This document shows positions 11,117 through 20,272 of a stretch of 64,000 nucleotides of DNA, piece after piece. The translations under genes were made by a program, and so were the position numbers. Below the pieces are notes generated by a model. It did not search any database, had not been told where the DNA came from, and was given only the letters and a program-made list of their open reading frames with translations. The stretch's first letter is position 1; the number at the start of each line of letters is the position of its first letter. Source of the DNA: Paraburkholderia sp. SOS3 (GTDB lineage: Bacteria; Pseudomonadota; Gammaproteobacteria; Burkholderiales; Burkholderiaceae); assembly GCF_001922345.1 (NCBI RefSeq), contig NZ_CP018812.1:806001-870000 (forward strand). Reading direction: 5' to 3'.

Positions 11117-11821
11117 ATGCGTCGATCCGACCGGCTGTTTCAGCTCATCCAGATTTTGCGGCGCGCGCGACGCCCGGTCACCGCACGCACTATTGCCGCG
11201 GAACTGGAAGTGTCGATGCGTACCGTCTACCGCGACATCGCCGATCTGATGGCGCAGCGTGTGCCTATTCGCGGCGAGGCGGGAACCGGATACGTGCTCG
11301 ATCGCCACTACGACATGCCGCCTTTGATGCTGACCGCCGAGGAACTGGAGGCCGCGGTGCTCGGGGCGCAATGGGTGGCACAGCGCAGCGACTCTGTGCT
11401 TTCCCGGGCTGCGAAGGACCTCGTCGCAAAGATCACCGCGGCGGTGCCCGAGCATCTCCGGCCATTTATCGCAGAACCGACGATCGGCCCGGTGGCGCCA
11501 CTCGCTGTGTCGGCAGACGCGATCGACATGGGGCGCGTGCGACAGTGGATTCGCGAGGGACGCAAAATGCGCATCCGTTATTGCGACGAACGCAAGCGCA
11601 TCAGCGAGCGTACGATCTGGCCGATCATGATCGGCTACGCGGACGCCGTGCGTCTGCTGGCTGCCTGGTGCGAACTGCGACAGGATTTTCGCCACTTCAG
11701 GACAGATCGGCTCATCAGCGCGGATTATCTCGATGAGCGCCACGGTGAACGAAGACTCGCTCTCGCCATGCGCTGGAAGCGTTATATGAAGGAGTCACGC
11801 GGGCTCGATCTGTCGGGGTAG
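11117..11821 (+). CDS. YafY/WYL-domain transcriptional regulator
   Basis: 234 residues. An N-terminal DeoR-like helix-turn-helix (RLFQLIQILRRARRPVTART, then ELEVSMRTVYRDI) is followed by a linker and a WYL domain. In the latter RKMRIRYCDERKRISERTIWP replaces the canonical IRYRDGRGEWSER.RPY pattern, and a C-terminal arm closes the protein. I start at the ATG of MRRSDRL; upstream in-frame Met codons add unconserved residues. WYL proteins usually regulate the adjacent gene, here the divergent VOC protein, in response to a small ligand. Confidence 0.88.
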   Translation: MRRSDRLFQLIQILRRARRPVTARTIAAELEVSMRTVYRDIADLMAQRVPIRGEAGTGYVLDRHYDMPPLMLTAEELEAAVLGAQWVAQRSDSVLSRAAKDLVAKITAAVPEHLRPFIAEPTIGPVAPLAVSADAIDMGRVRQWIREGRKMRIRYCDERKRISERTIWPIMIGYADAVRLLAAWCELRQDFRHFRTDRLISADYLDERHGERRLALAMRWKRYMKESRGLDLSG

Positions 11822-11848
11822 CACGATTGCAGGAACACATGATCGCCT

Positions 11849-12397
11849 TTACTGCCTCGTCACTCTGACAAGCGACCAATCGTATCCGAGCGCCTTCACG
11901 CGTGCCTTCAGATCATCAAGCGTTGCCGGGGAAGGGTGTGCGGTTCGGGTCAGCACCCATAGGTAACGCCCCGACGGCTCGCCCACGATCGACCAGTCAT
12001 AGTCATCATCGTGATCGAGTATCCAGTAGTCTCCGTAAAACGGACGGAAGAAAGATACTTTTAGTTTCGCATTCGTAGCGGGATCCGCAACTTTCGCTTT
12101 TCCGACCGATTGTTTGAACCCACCGGAATTGCCGGGTTTCCGGCCGCGGTTGACCACGTTGACCGTCCCGTCCGCGTTAAGCGAATAGTCTGCCGTGACT
12201 TCGTCCATGTCTTTTTCAAACGAGGCCTCATAGCGGAACTGCTCGTACCAACGGCCCATATACCTGCTCAGATCGACCGGTCTGGCCGGCTGTGGCACGT
12301 CACGATTACCGACCGGACCGGGGCGAGGAATGTATGCGCACGCGCCGAGAAGCATCGCCGTTCCCGTTAGCGCTAAAAGCAGATTCTTCTTTTGCAT
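11849..12397 (-). CDS. Blc-like outer-membrane lipocalin
   Basis: 182 residues with a lipoprotein signal ending LLGAC. The lipocalin signature is clear: a first strand motif around DLSRYMGRWYEQFRYEASFE (GxW), then ADYSLNADGTVNVVNR, a long beta-barrel and PFYGDYWILDHDDDYDWSIVG. It ends with ALGYDWSLVRVTRQ. Bacterial lipocalins bind lysophospholipids or fatty acids and help maintain the envelope under stress. The gene is monocistronic and converges on the WYL regulator. Confidence 0.92.
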   Translation of the reverse strand: MQKKNLLLALTGTAMLLGACAYIPRPGPVGNRDVPQPARPVDLSRYMGRWYEQFRYEASFEKDMDEVTADYSLNADGTVNVVNRGRKPGNSGGFKQSVGKAKVADPATNAKLKVSFFRPFYGDYWILDHDDDYDWSIVGEPSGRYLWVLTRTAHPSPATLDDLKARVKALGYDWSLVRVTRQ

Positions 12398-12605
12398 GGC
12401 GATTGCTCATCCGAATGAAAAAGACTTTTGGAACGGCAGCGAAGTGCTACGTACATTCCCCTGGCTACCGATATATCACTTTAGTTCACTTGAATGAGCC
12501 GTGCCGTAGCGCGGATATCGAACGCTACGTCGCGACGAAAGTAAGCCATGGAGACCATGCTGACACCAGGTGCCCGGCAGAGTTCAGCTGTTCCTGTCCA
12601 CGGCT

Positions 12606-14096
12606 TCATGGAAGCATCCACTGCGATCCACGGCCTAACCACACACGGTCGGCGAGCCAGACAGCAATCAGCGTGACGCCCATCAGAGGAAAAACTATCC
12701 CGAGAACCACGAGGCCAAGTTTCCAGCCGCGCATCGGTACCGTCGTGCGGTCGCGCGCCGGCGCGCCGAGCTTGCCCGCCGGCCGGCGCTTCCACCACAT
12801 CACGAAGCCCGTCGCAGCGAGCGCCGCGAGTCCAAGAGAAATCGCCGAACATACGATCTGGTTCGCCACGCCGAAATAGCGGCCCATATGCAGTGAGGTG
12901 CCGTACGACACCGCCTTGCCCACCGCGCCATAGTCTCCGTAGCGGATGTCCTTCAGGACTTTGCCGCTGTACTGGTCGACATAAATCGTGCGTTCCAGCT
13001 TCGGATCGGCCGGAAAGTACGACACCGTATAGACGCCGTTCGCGGCAGCGGGCAGCGCGACATCGTAGCCATCGGCGAGACCGAGCCCGCGCATCTGCGC
13101 GACGATGCGATCGAGCGGCAATGCTGCCGCAGCGGCATCGTGCGACTCAGGTACGTGCGTCGCGCCTGCGGCCCACGGCACTTGCGGCAACGGCAGATCG
13201 TCCATCGTCATGCCGGGCATCGCATCCATGCCGCTCGTCGGCGACGCATGCATCGCATGCTCGTCCACATCGGCCGCGCGAGTGTCGGTACGCCGCGCGG
13301 GCTGGCCGCCGGGCGGCCTCGACTGCAACGGCAATCCGCCCCACGATCCTGGCGGCGAGCCGAGTTTGGCACTCGTGGCAAGCGCCTTGAACTGCTTACC
13401 CCATGAGCCGGTCCACGGCAGGCCGGTCACGACAAACGCCAGCGCACCGACCGCGAGCCAGATGCCGAGCGCCGCATGCACGCTTTTCCACAACGGCCGC
13501 CCGCGCAGCGAAAGGCGCGGCATGAGCGCCGCGCGCAATGTGGTGCCTGCGTGCGGCCACCACAATGCGACACCCGTGCCGATCATCACGAGCGTCCAGC
13601 ATGCGACCAGTTCCATCAGCAGCTCGCCCGGTTTGCCGAGCAGCAGCTTGCGGTGAATCATCCGGTCGACCTGCATGAAGCGTCGCTCGACGCTCAGTGT
13701 GCCGAGCACCGAGCCGTCATAGGGATTCACGTAAACGCTTTGCCGGTCGCCGTTTGGCAGCCGGAAAATAAACTCCGCGCTGCGGTCCGCTCGCGACGAG
13801 ATGCGTGCGGTCGTCGCGACCGAGCCCGCCGGCAGCGCACGGCGCGCGTTCGCGAGCAACACGTCTTCGTCGAGGCGTGCGACGTTGCGCGGCTCGACCA
13901 CGAGCCGGTGCGGATAAAGCAGCGGCTCGATCTGCGGCTGGAAGCAATACAGCGTACCGGTAATCGCGAGCACGACGAGAAACGGCATCACGAAGAGGCC
14001 TGCATAGAAATGCCAGCGCCATAGCGTGCGATAACTGCGGCTCGATGCGCTCGCGCCAGCCGGCGCGGGACGATGTTCGATTGCTGCGGTGGACAT
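12606..14096 (-). CDS. PepSY-associated membrane protein (putative metal reductase/uptake partner)
   Basis: 496 residues from the ATG of MSTAAIEHRP. It has a first membrane helix after LWRWHFYAGLFVMPF, a PepSY domain (NPYDGSVLGTLSVERRFMQV), two middle helices, a second PepSY-like periplasmic part (IYVDQYSGKVLKDIRYGDYG) and C-terminal helices with His residues that could ligate haem (SLHMGRYFG). Such proteins sit next to TonB receptors and are thought to reduce or pass on the imported metal. Between the two PepSY parts is a Met/His-rich stretch with five Met and two His in 20 residues, suggestive of copper. It begins 14 bases after the TonB receptor stop, in the same operon. Confidence 0.85.
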   Translation of the reverse strand: MSTAAIEHRPAPAGASASSRSYRTLWRWHFYAGLFVMPFLVVLAITGTLYCFQPQIEPLLYPHRLVVEPRNVARLDEDVLLANARRALPAGSVATTARISSRADRSAEFIFRLPNGDRQSVYVNPYDGSVLGTLSVERRFMQVDRMIHRKLLLGKPGELLMELVACWTLVMIGTGVALWWPHAGTTLRAALMPRLSLRGRPLWKSVHAALGIWLAVGALAFVVTGLPWTGSWGKQFKALATSAKLGSPPGSWGGLPLQSRPPGGQPARRTDTRAADVDEHAMHASPTSGMDAMPGMTMDDLPLPQVPWAAGATHVPESHDAAAAALPLDRIVAQMRGLGLADGYDVALPAAANGVYTVSYFPADPKLERTIYVDQYSGKVLKDIRYGDYGAVGKAVSYGTSLHMGRYFGVANQIVCSAISLGLAALAATGFVMWWKRRPAGKLGAPARDRTTVPMRGWKLGLVVLGIVFPLMGVTLIAVWLADRVWLGRGSQWMLP

Positions 14097-14110
14097 GCGC
14101 TTAGCCTCCT

Positions 14111-16513
14111 TCACAGATGGAGCCGGCCTTCGACGTAGAAGGTGCGGCCCGGATACGGGTGATAGACGAAATAACGCGAGTCGAAGAGGTTGTCGACGCC
14201 GACGCCGATTTCGCTCTGCTTCGTCGGCCGGAACGTGAACTTCGCATCCGCGACCACATACGTGCTGGTGCCGCCGAACACATCCGGATTCGTATCCGTG
14301 TTGGTCAGCGTGTTGTACTGCCGGCCGGAATAGCGCACCGCGAGCGTCAAGGCCGAGCGCGCGTCGAAGCGATACGTCGTGGCGACGTTCGCGCGCCATA
14401 GCGGAATGCGGTAGAAGTACTTGCCCACCGTCGCCGGGTTCTGCGCGTTTTCCAGAATCTTCGACTGCGTGTACGCGGCATTCGCAATCAGGTCGAGACC
14501 GTGCACGAGCACGTCCTGCCCCTGATAGCTGACTTCGGCGCCGCGCGAGCGCACCTTGCCGATGTTCTGGAAATTCGTGACGTTCGGAATGACGGTCGTG
14601 TCGGTCTGGCTGAAGATCGTGTTTTTCACGTCGTCCTGAAACAGCGAGAATCTGAACACGCCGTTCCAGTGCGCCCACTCTGCCGTGAGTTCTTTCGAGA
14701 GGTCGTCCTCCGGCCGGAGGTTGGGGTTGTTGTTGATGATCGACGATCCGTTGATTTGCCCCTGGAACAGTTCGCCGACCGTCGGGAACCGGTACGCGCG
14801 AGCAATCGATGCGCGCAGCGTCAGATCGTCGGTGACGTCGAACGACAGCGACGCCTTCGGCGAGAAATGATGCTGATCGGCGTCCGCGTAAGGCAAGCGT
14901 GTTGCGCCAAGCGCCTGCGAGCCGTCGTACGCGCGCCAGTCCTCGTAACGCACGCCATAGACGAACTTCCAGCGCGGCAGGAAACCCCACGCATCCTGTG
15001 CGTACACGGCCTGCGTTTGCGTGCGGCCGCCGAACGCATTCGCGAAGCTGCCGGCCGCGCCGTCGCGCCAGGCCGCCGTGTTGTACGTTTCGTTATCCAG
15101 AAAGTAATTGTCGAAGTGGTAGCCGAACGCGAGCGTGTGATTCGACAGGCCAGCCTGCGGCGTTGCGGGTGTGTAGGTCGCTTTCAGGTCGAGCGTCTTC
15201 CAGCCCGTGCCGTCGCCGAACGTGACGATCCCAGGCCCGTTGCCCGGTCCGCCGGCACTCGCGGTGCGCGCGACGCTGTTGGTCACGTCGTAGTACGACG
15301 CGATCGCTTCGCCGTTCCAGCCCGTCGCGTTGTGCGTTTTCAACCATGCGCCATACAGCCAGTTCTCGCTGTTGCCGAGACTCGGCGCCAGCGCCGCGGC
15401 GGGAATGTTGTATTCGAATCCATTGATCGCCACGCTGCCGCTGTACACCGGGTTGCCGTTCGCGTCGCGCAGGAACGTCGTCGTTTCGCTGTTGTAGGTC
15501 TGATGCCAGTAACCGAGCGTAAAGCCGGCCTGCACGGTCGGCGTGAAGTCGTACTGCATCTTCAGCTTCAACTGGTCCTGGATCGTGCGCTCGATTCCTT
15601 CGCCGTTCACACCGAGCACCGCAGTCGGCGTATTGGTCTGGTTGTTGTAGAAGTACGCGCCGGTAACCGGTGTGTCGCCGGTTTTCGCGGGCGTCGTCGA
15701 TTGCGCAAGCGTCGCGAACTGCAGCGGCTGGCTCGTGTTCTCGAGGTGATTCGCGCCGATGAAGAACGAAAACTTGCCGATCCGATCGCCGATCGTCGCG
15801 CTCGATTCGGTGCCGTTGAAGTTCTGGTTGACACCGTACAGGTCGAAGTGCTGCGTGAACGCCTTGACGTCCGCGCTCGCTTCGAATTTCTCGGGCATGC
15901 GCGTCGTGATCAGCACGGTCGCTCCGAGCGAGTTGCCCGGATACAGCGCTGAGAAAGGGCCGTAAATGACGTCGACCTGCTGGATCTCGTCGGGAAATAC
16001 CATCGACCAGCGCGGCGGAAACGAGTAGCTGTTGCCAAGCAGATTCGACAGCAGCAGTCCGTCCGCGTAGACGAGACCTCTTGCGCTTTGCACGTTGCTC
16101 GTGCCGCGCACCGCGATAATCGAATTGAGGTCGCCGACGAAGCGCTTGCGCACCGCGAGATTCGGCAGATATTTCAACACGTCTTCGGTGTTGACCACAT
16201 TCCAGTTTTCGAACTGTTCGCGCGTGATCGTTTCGGTCGACGCGGGCAGATTCGGATCGACGACCGGGCGATAACTGCCCGCGTTACTGGCAGTGACGTT
16301 GATTGCCGGCAGTTCGGTAACGGCGGGCCCGGTGCCGGCCGTGGCAGACGCGGTGGCAGACGCGGTGGCAGACGCGGCAGACGCCGCTGATGTGGCGACG
16401 GTGTCCGCCATGGCGGGCGACACCGCTAGCGTAAGCGGCAATAGGCCGATGACGGCGCGATGCATCGATGGTTGCGCGCCGCGACGGAGCCTTCGCAAAG
16501 CGAAGTACAACAT
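14111..16513 (-). CDS. TonB-dependent outer-membrane receptor
   Basis: 800 residues. A signal peptide (VIGLLPLTLAVSPAMA) leads to an Ala/Ser/Thr repeat and a TonB-box-like segment (ELPAINVTAS). The plug domain follows (VNTEDVLKYLPNLAVRKR, VDVIYGPFSALYPGNSLG), then a 22-strand barrel ending YHPYPGRTFYVEGRLHL with the terminal aromatic pattern of outer-membrane proteins. Substrate is likely a metal or metal chelate. The partner genes (DUF2946 upstream, PepSY downstream with a Met/His-rich loop) favour copper or another metal rather than a vitamin. AGGA nine to ten bases upstream supports the ATG at 16513. Confidence 0.9.
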   Translation of the reverse strand: MLYFALRRLRRGAQPSMHRAVIGLLPLTLAVSPAMADTVATSAASAASATASATASATAGTGPAVTELPAINVTASNAGSYRPVVDPNLPASTETITREQFENWNVVNTEDVLKYLPNLAVRKRFVGDLNSIIAVRGTSNVQSARGLVYADGLLLSNLLGNSYSFPPRWSMVFPDEIQQVDVIYGPFSALYPGNSLGATVLITTRMPEKFEASADVKAFTQHFDLYGVNQNFNGTESSATIGDRIGKFSFFIGANHLENTSQPLQFATLAQSTTPAKTGDTPVTGAYFYNNQTNTPTAVLGVNGEGIERTIQDQLKLKMQYDFTPTVQAGFTLGYWHQTYNSETTTFLRDANGNPVYSGSVAINGFEYNIPAAALAPSLGNSENWLYGAWLKTHNATGWNGEAIASYYDVTNSVARTASAGGPGNGPGIVTFGDGTGWKTLDLKATYTPATPQAGLSNHTLAFGYHFDNYFLDNETYNTAAWRDGAAGSFANAFGGRTQTQAVYAQDAWGFLPRWKFVYGVRYEDWRAYDGSQALGATRLPYADADQHHFSPKASLSFDVTDDLTLRASIARAYRFPTVGELFQGQINGSSIINNNPNLRPEDDLSKELTAEWAHWNGVFRFSLFQDDVKNTIFSQTDTTVIPNVTNFQNIGKVRSRGAEVSYQGQDVLVHGLDLIANAAYTQSKILENAQNPATVGKYFYRIPLWRANVATTYRFDARSALTLAVRYSGRQYNTLTNTDTNPDVFGGTSTYVVADAKFTFRPTKQSEIGVGVDNLFDSRYFVYHPYPGRTFYVEGRLHL
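16341..16384 (-). repeat. 12-base tandem repeat in the TonB receptor gene
   Basis: GTGGCAGACGCG occurs three times in tandem (16341-16376) followed by a partial copy. It encodes a four-residue Ala-Ser-Ala-Thr type repeat just after the signal peptide. The unit length keeps the frame, so copy number could vary without breaking the protein. Confidence 0.8.
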
Positions 16514-16557
16514 CGGGTTATTTTCCTGTGCGTACGGGTGAACAGCCGCAATCGATC

Positions 16558-16590
16558 GCTGAGCGCGCGCCTTCGAGGCGCGCGCTTAGC
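16558..16590 (-). promoter_or_regulatory. Strong hairpin between the DUF2946 and TonB receptor genes
   Basis: GCTGAGCGCGCGCC and GGCGCGCGCTTAGC form a 14-pair stem (one G-U) closed by TTCGA. It has no T tract on either strand, so it is more likely an mRNA-stability or attenuation element within the operon than a terminator. Confidence 0.5.
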
Positions 16591-16615
16591 TACGGCGTGC
16601 GGTACTGGACGACGA

Positions 16616-16975
16616 TCAGGAAAAAACGGGAGGGGCGCGCGGACGCCCTGAGGGGAAAGCGCCGAGCGGTGTGAAGCGTGTGGAAAGCACGGTGGCGGCA
16701 ACCACCACCGGCAGCAGAAGAACCGGTTCGACGGCCGGCGCAACAGGCGGCGGCGCAGCATGCGTGGCGAGCAGATCGCAGTAGCCGCACGCGGATAGGG
16801 GATCGCCGGCATGATGCGTCCCTGCGTCCGGCTGCGTGGCCGAACACAACGCGGCCAACGGTTCGCTCGCATGCGCCGATGCCACCAGCTGACTGATGAC
16901 CGGCACGAAGACGACGAGGCAGATGGCAAGCATGCCAAGCCATGCGCTGAATCGTCGACGGGCGTGAAAGGTCAT
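16616..16975 (-). CDS. DUF2946 family protein
   Basis: 119 residues. An N-terminal membrane segment (WLGMLAICLVVFVPVISQLVA) is followed by the family's cysteine motif SACGYCDLLATHA and a second hydrophobic stretch (VLLLPVVVAATVLS). DUF2946 proteins are small membrane-anchored proteins of unknown mechanism commonly found ahead of TonB receptors and copper genes. It is first in the minus-strand operon with the TonB receptor and the PepSY protein. The CxxC pair could bind a metal. Confidence 0.8.
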   Translation of the reverse strand: MTFHARRRFSAWLGMLAICLVVFVPVISQLVASAHASEPLAALCSATQPDAGTHHAGDPLSACGYCDLLATHAAPPPVAPAVEPVLLLPVVVAATVLSTRFTPLGAFPSGRPRAPPVFS

Positions 16976-17306
16976 CGGGAAGTTGAATCCGGCATATCCG
17001 TTAGCGGGCGCAGTTTAACACCGCCGTGTAAGCATGTTAAACATTTCCGGCAACCGGTTGCACTGGCAAATCGTCACAACCCTTTTCTGAACAGGCCCAG
17101 CACGAGTTCCTCCACGCGCAGGAGCAGGTCGGCCGGCCGACCGGATTCTGGTTTCCCTGGTTTCGAAGGCCAACCTAGCAGGCGATGAAGTGAATCACGG
17201 CAATCGGGAATAAACCGGCGGCACAGGAAGTAATGCACCGTGAACCGTACAGGAGGCCGTCGGATACCCGTTCGGATCACCTGCTGTACCCGCTTACGAG
17301 GACTAC
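16976..17306. promoter_or_regulatory. Divergent control region with two operator-like palindromes
   Basis: GTTTAAC (17013-17019) and GTTAAAC (17036-17042) form an inverted repeat with a 16-base gap. Eight bases on, GCAACCGGTTGC (17050-17061) is a perfect 12-base palindrome. Both lie 38-86 bases upstream of the DUF2946 start and are therefore candidates for the regulator site of the TonB operon. The rest of the region up to the phosphoesterase start shows nothing further. No Fur-box-like sequence was seen. Confidence 0.4.
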
Positions 17307-18251
17307 ATGTCATCCACTTTCCCAACTGATCCGGCACGTCGCCGTGCTTTGAAATGTCTCGCGTTCGGCGGTGCAGGGACGCTGTTCGTGCTGGCCGGCG
17401 GCGTACTCGCGCCCGTCGACATTGCTTTGGCTGCCGATCAAAAGCATCGGGCGGCCGCTACGGGAACCCCACTGTTCCTGCAGATCAGCGACACGCATAT
17501 CGGCTTCAACAAAGAGGCCAATCCCGATGTCGCCGGCACGCTCGCGCAGACGATCGACTATGTAAACACCATGCCGGTCAAGCCGGCGCTGACGATTCAC
17601 ACGGGAGACATCACTCACCTGTCCAAGCCGCAACAGTTCGACGATGCCTCCCAGTTATTGGCGCGTCTGCGCATCCCCGAGCTGCATACCGTTCCGGGCG
17701 AACACGATGTCACGGACGGAACCGGCACGGAGTATTTCAATCGCTTCGGTCAGGCGTCTGCCAATAAGGGCTATTACAGCTTCGATCATCAGGGCGTGCA
17801 CTTCGTCGCGCTGAATAACGTCATGAGCTTCAAACCGGAAGGCCTCGGCGCACTCGGTGACGATCAACTGGCCTGGCTGAAGGCGGATCTTGCGAGACGC
17901 TCATCGAGTACTCCGATCGTCGTTTTCGCCCATATGCCGTTGTGGACGATCTACCAGCCATGGGGCTGGGGCACCGGGGACGCGGACGAGGCAATGAGCT
18001 ATCTGAAGCGTTTCGGCTCTGTTACGGTCCTGAACGGTCATATCCATCAAATCGTTTCGAAAGTGGAGGGCAACATCACCTTCCATACCGCGCGCTCGAC
18101 CGCCTACCCTCAACCGACCGCCGGCAACGGACCGGGCCCCATGCCGCTGACCGTCCCTGCTGCGCAGCTTCGGAAAATGCTGGGCGTGACGGACGTGAGG
18201 ATCGCGCTGACGCCTCCTCGCGCGACGCTGACCGATGCAACCCTCGCCTGA
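17307..18251 (+). CDS. Periplasmic calcineurin-like metallophosphoesterase
   Basis: 314 residues. The N-terminus has a Tat-like leader (RRRALKCLAFGG, hydrophobic core, processed near ALAAD). The dimetal phosphoesterase motifs follow in order: ISDTHIG (D-x-H), TGDITH (GD), PGEHD (in place of GNHD), FAHMPLW and NGHIHQ (GHxH). It therefore hydrolyses a phosphoester outside the cytoplasm; the substrate is unknown. The ATG at 17307 has a GAGG ribosome site. The cytochrome c gene follows 140 bases downstream on the same strand, so the two may act together. Confidence 0.9.
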   Translation: MSSTFPTDPARRRALKCLAFGGAGTLFVLAGGVLAPVDIALAADQKHRAAATGTPLFLQISDTHIGFNKEANPDVAGTLAQTIDYVNTMPVKPALTIHTGDITHLSKPQQFDDASQLLARLRIPELHTVPGEHDVTDGTGTEYFNRFGQASANKGYYSFDHQGVHFVALNNVMSFKPEGLGALGDDQLAWLKADLARRSSSTPIVVFAHMPLWTIYQPWGWGTGDADEAMSYLKRFGSVTVLNGHIHQIVSKVEGNITFHTARSTAYPQPTAGNGPGPMPLTVPAAQLRKMLGVTDVRIALTPPRATLTDATLA

Positions 18252-18391
18252 ACCGCTACGCACAATCAGAGACAAGCGGACTGCATCGCCGGAATCACCC
18301 TTGATTTCCTAAGCATGCCTCACTGCCATCGATGATGTACCGATTGGCTGATGGCTGTGTTCGGCCGTGCCAAGCCTGGAGAAAAACGGAT

Positions 18392-18769
18392 ATGAGCAAG
18401 ACTATTTCGAGTGTGTCCTTTAAGGTGGTTCTCGTCTCGGCGACACTCTGCGCCGCCTCGCATGCAGCGGCGGCCGGCGATCCGGCCGCGGGAAAAATTG
18501 CGTACGGAGCCTGCATGTCATGCCATTCGATCGAAGACAACGACATTGGACCTGCGCACCGCGGCGTCGTAGGACGCAAGGCGGGATCGGTACCGGGATA
18601 CTCGTACTCCATTGCGCTGAAAAACTCGGGCATCGTCTGGACGCCCGAGATGATCGACCGTTGGCTGCAAGGCCCACAGAAGTTGGTTCCCGGAACGAAG
18701 ATGTTTTTCTCGGTAGGGGACGCGAAGACTCGCGCGGATATCATCGCCTATCTCGCCACCCAGAAGTGA
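18392..18769 (+). CDS. Class I c-type cytochrome
   Basis: 125 residues from the ATG of MSKTISS, with a cleavable signal (VVLVSATLCAASHAAAA). One haem site, CMSCH, lies at residues 41-45 and a likely axial Met in PGTKMFF near residue 105. The pattern DNDIGPAHRGVVGRKAG and the final DIIAYLATQK match soluble cytochrome c2/c550-type electron carriers. It is periplasmic. It follows the metallophosphoesterase on the same strand. Confidence 0.92.
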   Translation: MSKTISSVSFKVVLVSATLCAASHAAAAGDPAAGKIAYGACMSCHSIEDNDIGPAHRGVVGRKAGSVPGYSYSIALKNSGIVWTPEMIDRWLQGPQKLVPGTKMFFSVGDAKTRADIIAYLATQK

Positions 18770-18935
18770 TGATGCGCTATGCGACCGGCGTTCGCGTCGC
18801 GTGTGTCGACGCAAAGCAGGAAAGCGGCTTTGATGGTCGAATGTGCCGCGCGAGGCTGTTTCATCGGGCAACCTGTAAAATGGACATCCGCCTTGCACCG
18901 ACGCGAATTTCATTCACTGTGTTTCGCGACCCACC

Positions 18936-19763
18936 ATGTTCCGAAAAGCTGCATCCGCTCGCCAGGACTGGGTGATGCGCGCCGAGCCGACCGAGGGCAT
19001 TGAGCGCATCGAAGCCTGGTTTCACGGCAAAGCCTATGCGTTGCATCGCCACGATACGTACGCGATCGGGCGCACGCTCGCAGGCGTGCAAAGCTTCAGC
19101 TATCGGCGCGGCCGGCGCGACAGCCTGCCGGGAAATACCATCGTTTTGCACCCCGACGAAGCGCATGACGGTCAGGCGGGTACGGGGGAAGGCTTCCGCT
19201 ACCGCATGATTTATGTGCAGCCCGCGCTTTTTCAGCACGCGTTGGCGGGTCGCGCGTTGCCGTTCGTCGAGGGCGGCGTGACCACGGATCCGCGCATCGC
19301 AGCGGCTACCGAAACCTTGTTGCAGCGTGTCGATCACCAGTTCGAGCCGCTTGAGCAGAGCGACGCACTGGCCGAGCTTGCGCGCGCGCTCGCCGCGGCG
19401 GCGGGCATGACGGGCGAGCGAGGGAAGGGCGATTATTCCGCGGCACGCCGAGCGCGCGAGTATCTGCATGCAAACCATACGCGCGTGGTTACACTCGAAG
19501 AAGTGGAAGCAGCCACGGGCCGCGATCGGTGGAGTCTCTCGCATGATTTCCGCACGTTCTACGGCACGAGTCCGTATCGCTACCTCACGATGCGCAGGCT
19601 CGACGCAGTACGGCGCATGCTGCTCTCCGGCGTCTCGCTCGCGACCGCCGCCGCAGACGCAGGCTTCGCAGATCAAAGCCACATGACGCGTCATTTTCTC
19701 AAGACCTTCGGCCTCACGCCGGGACGCTGGCTTCAGATCGTCGGCAACGTGCCTCGTGTTTGA
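18936..19763 (+). CDS. AraC-family transcriptional regulator
   Basis: 275 residues. An N-terminal cupin-like sensor half (GIERIEAWFHGKAYALHRHDTYAIG, then FRYRMIYVQPALF) is followed by a C-terminal pair of helix-turn-helices (SLSHDFRTFYGTSPYRYLTM; ATAAADAGFADQSHMTRHFL). The end FGLTPGRW is typical of AraC regulators. An alternative ATG at 18975 has a better ribosome site (GGACTGGG). The cupin gene lies about 80 bases downstream and is the likely target or partner. Confidence 0.9.
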   Translation: MFRKAASARQDWVMRAEPTEGIERIEAWFHGKAYALHRHDTYAIGRTLAGVQSFSYRRGRRDSLPGNTIVLHPDEAHDGQAGTGEGFRYRMIYVQPALFQHALAGRALPFVEGGVTTDPRIAAATETLLQRVDHQFEPLEQSDALAELARALAAAAGMTGERGKGDYSAARRAREYLHANHTRVVTLEEVEAATGRDRWSLSHDFRTFYGTSPYRYLTMRRLDAVRRMLLSGVSLATAAADAGFADQSHMTRHFLKTFGLTPGRWLQIVGNVPRV

Positions 19764-19843
19764 ACCTTCACCCAAGATCGTTCAATACGCGTTCCTCGCG
19801 ACCACGTATTCTCGACGGACATCCACAGTGAACGGAGAAAACG

Positions 19844-20272
19844 ATGTCCGCACCAACGCATCCCCGCATTAAGGCTCCCGCTATGCGCGGCCAATGCGAG
19901 GCAATCGACCTTGCTGGCAAGACTGCCTTGATCGAGGGCCATTGGCAGCCGCGCGTGGTCGCGGAAATGAACGACTATCAGTTCAAGGTCGTTAAGATCG
20001 AAGGCGAATTCGTCTGGCACAAACACGGTGATACGGATGAGACCTTTATCGTGCTGGACGGTGAACTGAGGATTGACTTTCGCGGTGGACCGTCGGGCGA
20101 CGGCTCGATCGTTTTGCATGCCGGTCAGATGGCCGTTGTGCCGAAAGGCATCGAGCACAAGCCCAGCGCGCATGCCGAAGTGAAAGTGCTGCTTATCGAG
20201 CCGCGCGGTGTGGTGAACACCGGGGACAACGCGACAAGCGAACGTACTGTGCAGAATGATCAGTGGATTTAA
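19844..20272 (+). CDS. Cupin-domain protein
   Basis: 142 residues with a single cupin barrel. The first metal-binding motif is visible as [19 protein letters not shown] (two His, Glu), and the second as the segment ending [19 protein letters not shown]. It resembles small mannose-6-phosphate-isomerase-like cupins found next to AraC regulators. GGAG precedes the ATG. Its stop and that of the convergent PqiC-like gene share the palindrome TTAA, so the coding regions overlap by four bases. No enzymatic activity can be assigned. Confidence 0.88.
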   Translation: MSAPTHPRIKAPAMRGQCEAIDLAGKTALIEGHWQPRVVAEMNDYQFKVVKIEGEFVWHKHGDTDETFIVLDGELRIDFRGGPSGDGSIVLHAGQMAVVPKGIEHKPSAHAEVKVLLIEPRGVVNTGDNATSERTVQNDQWI

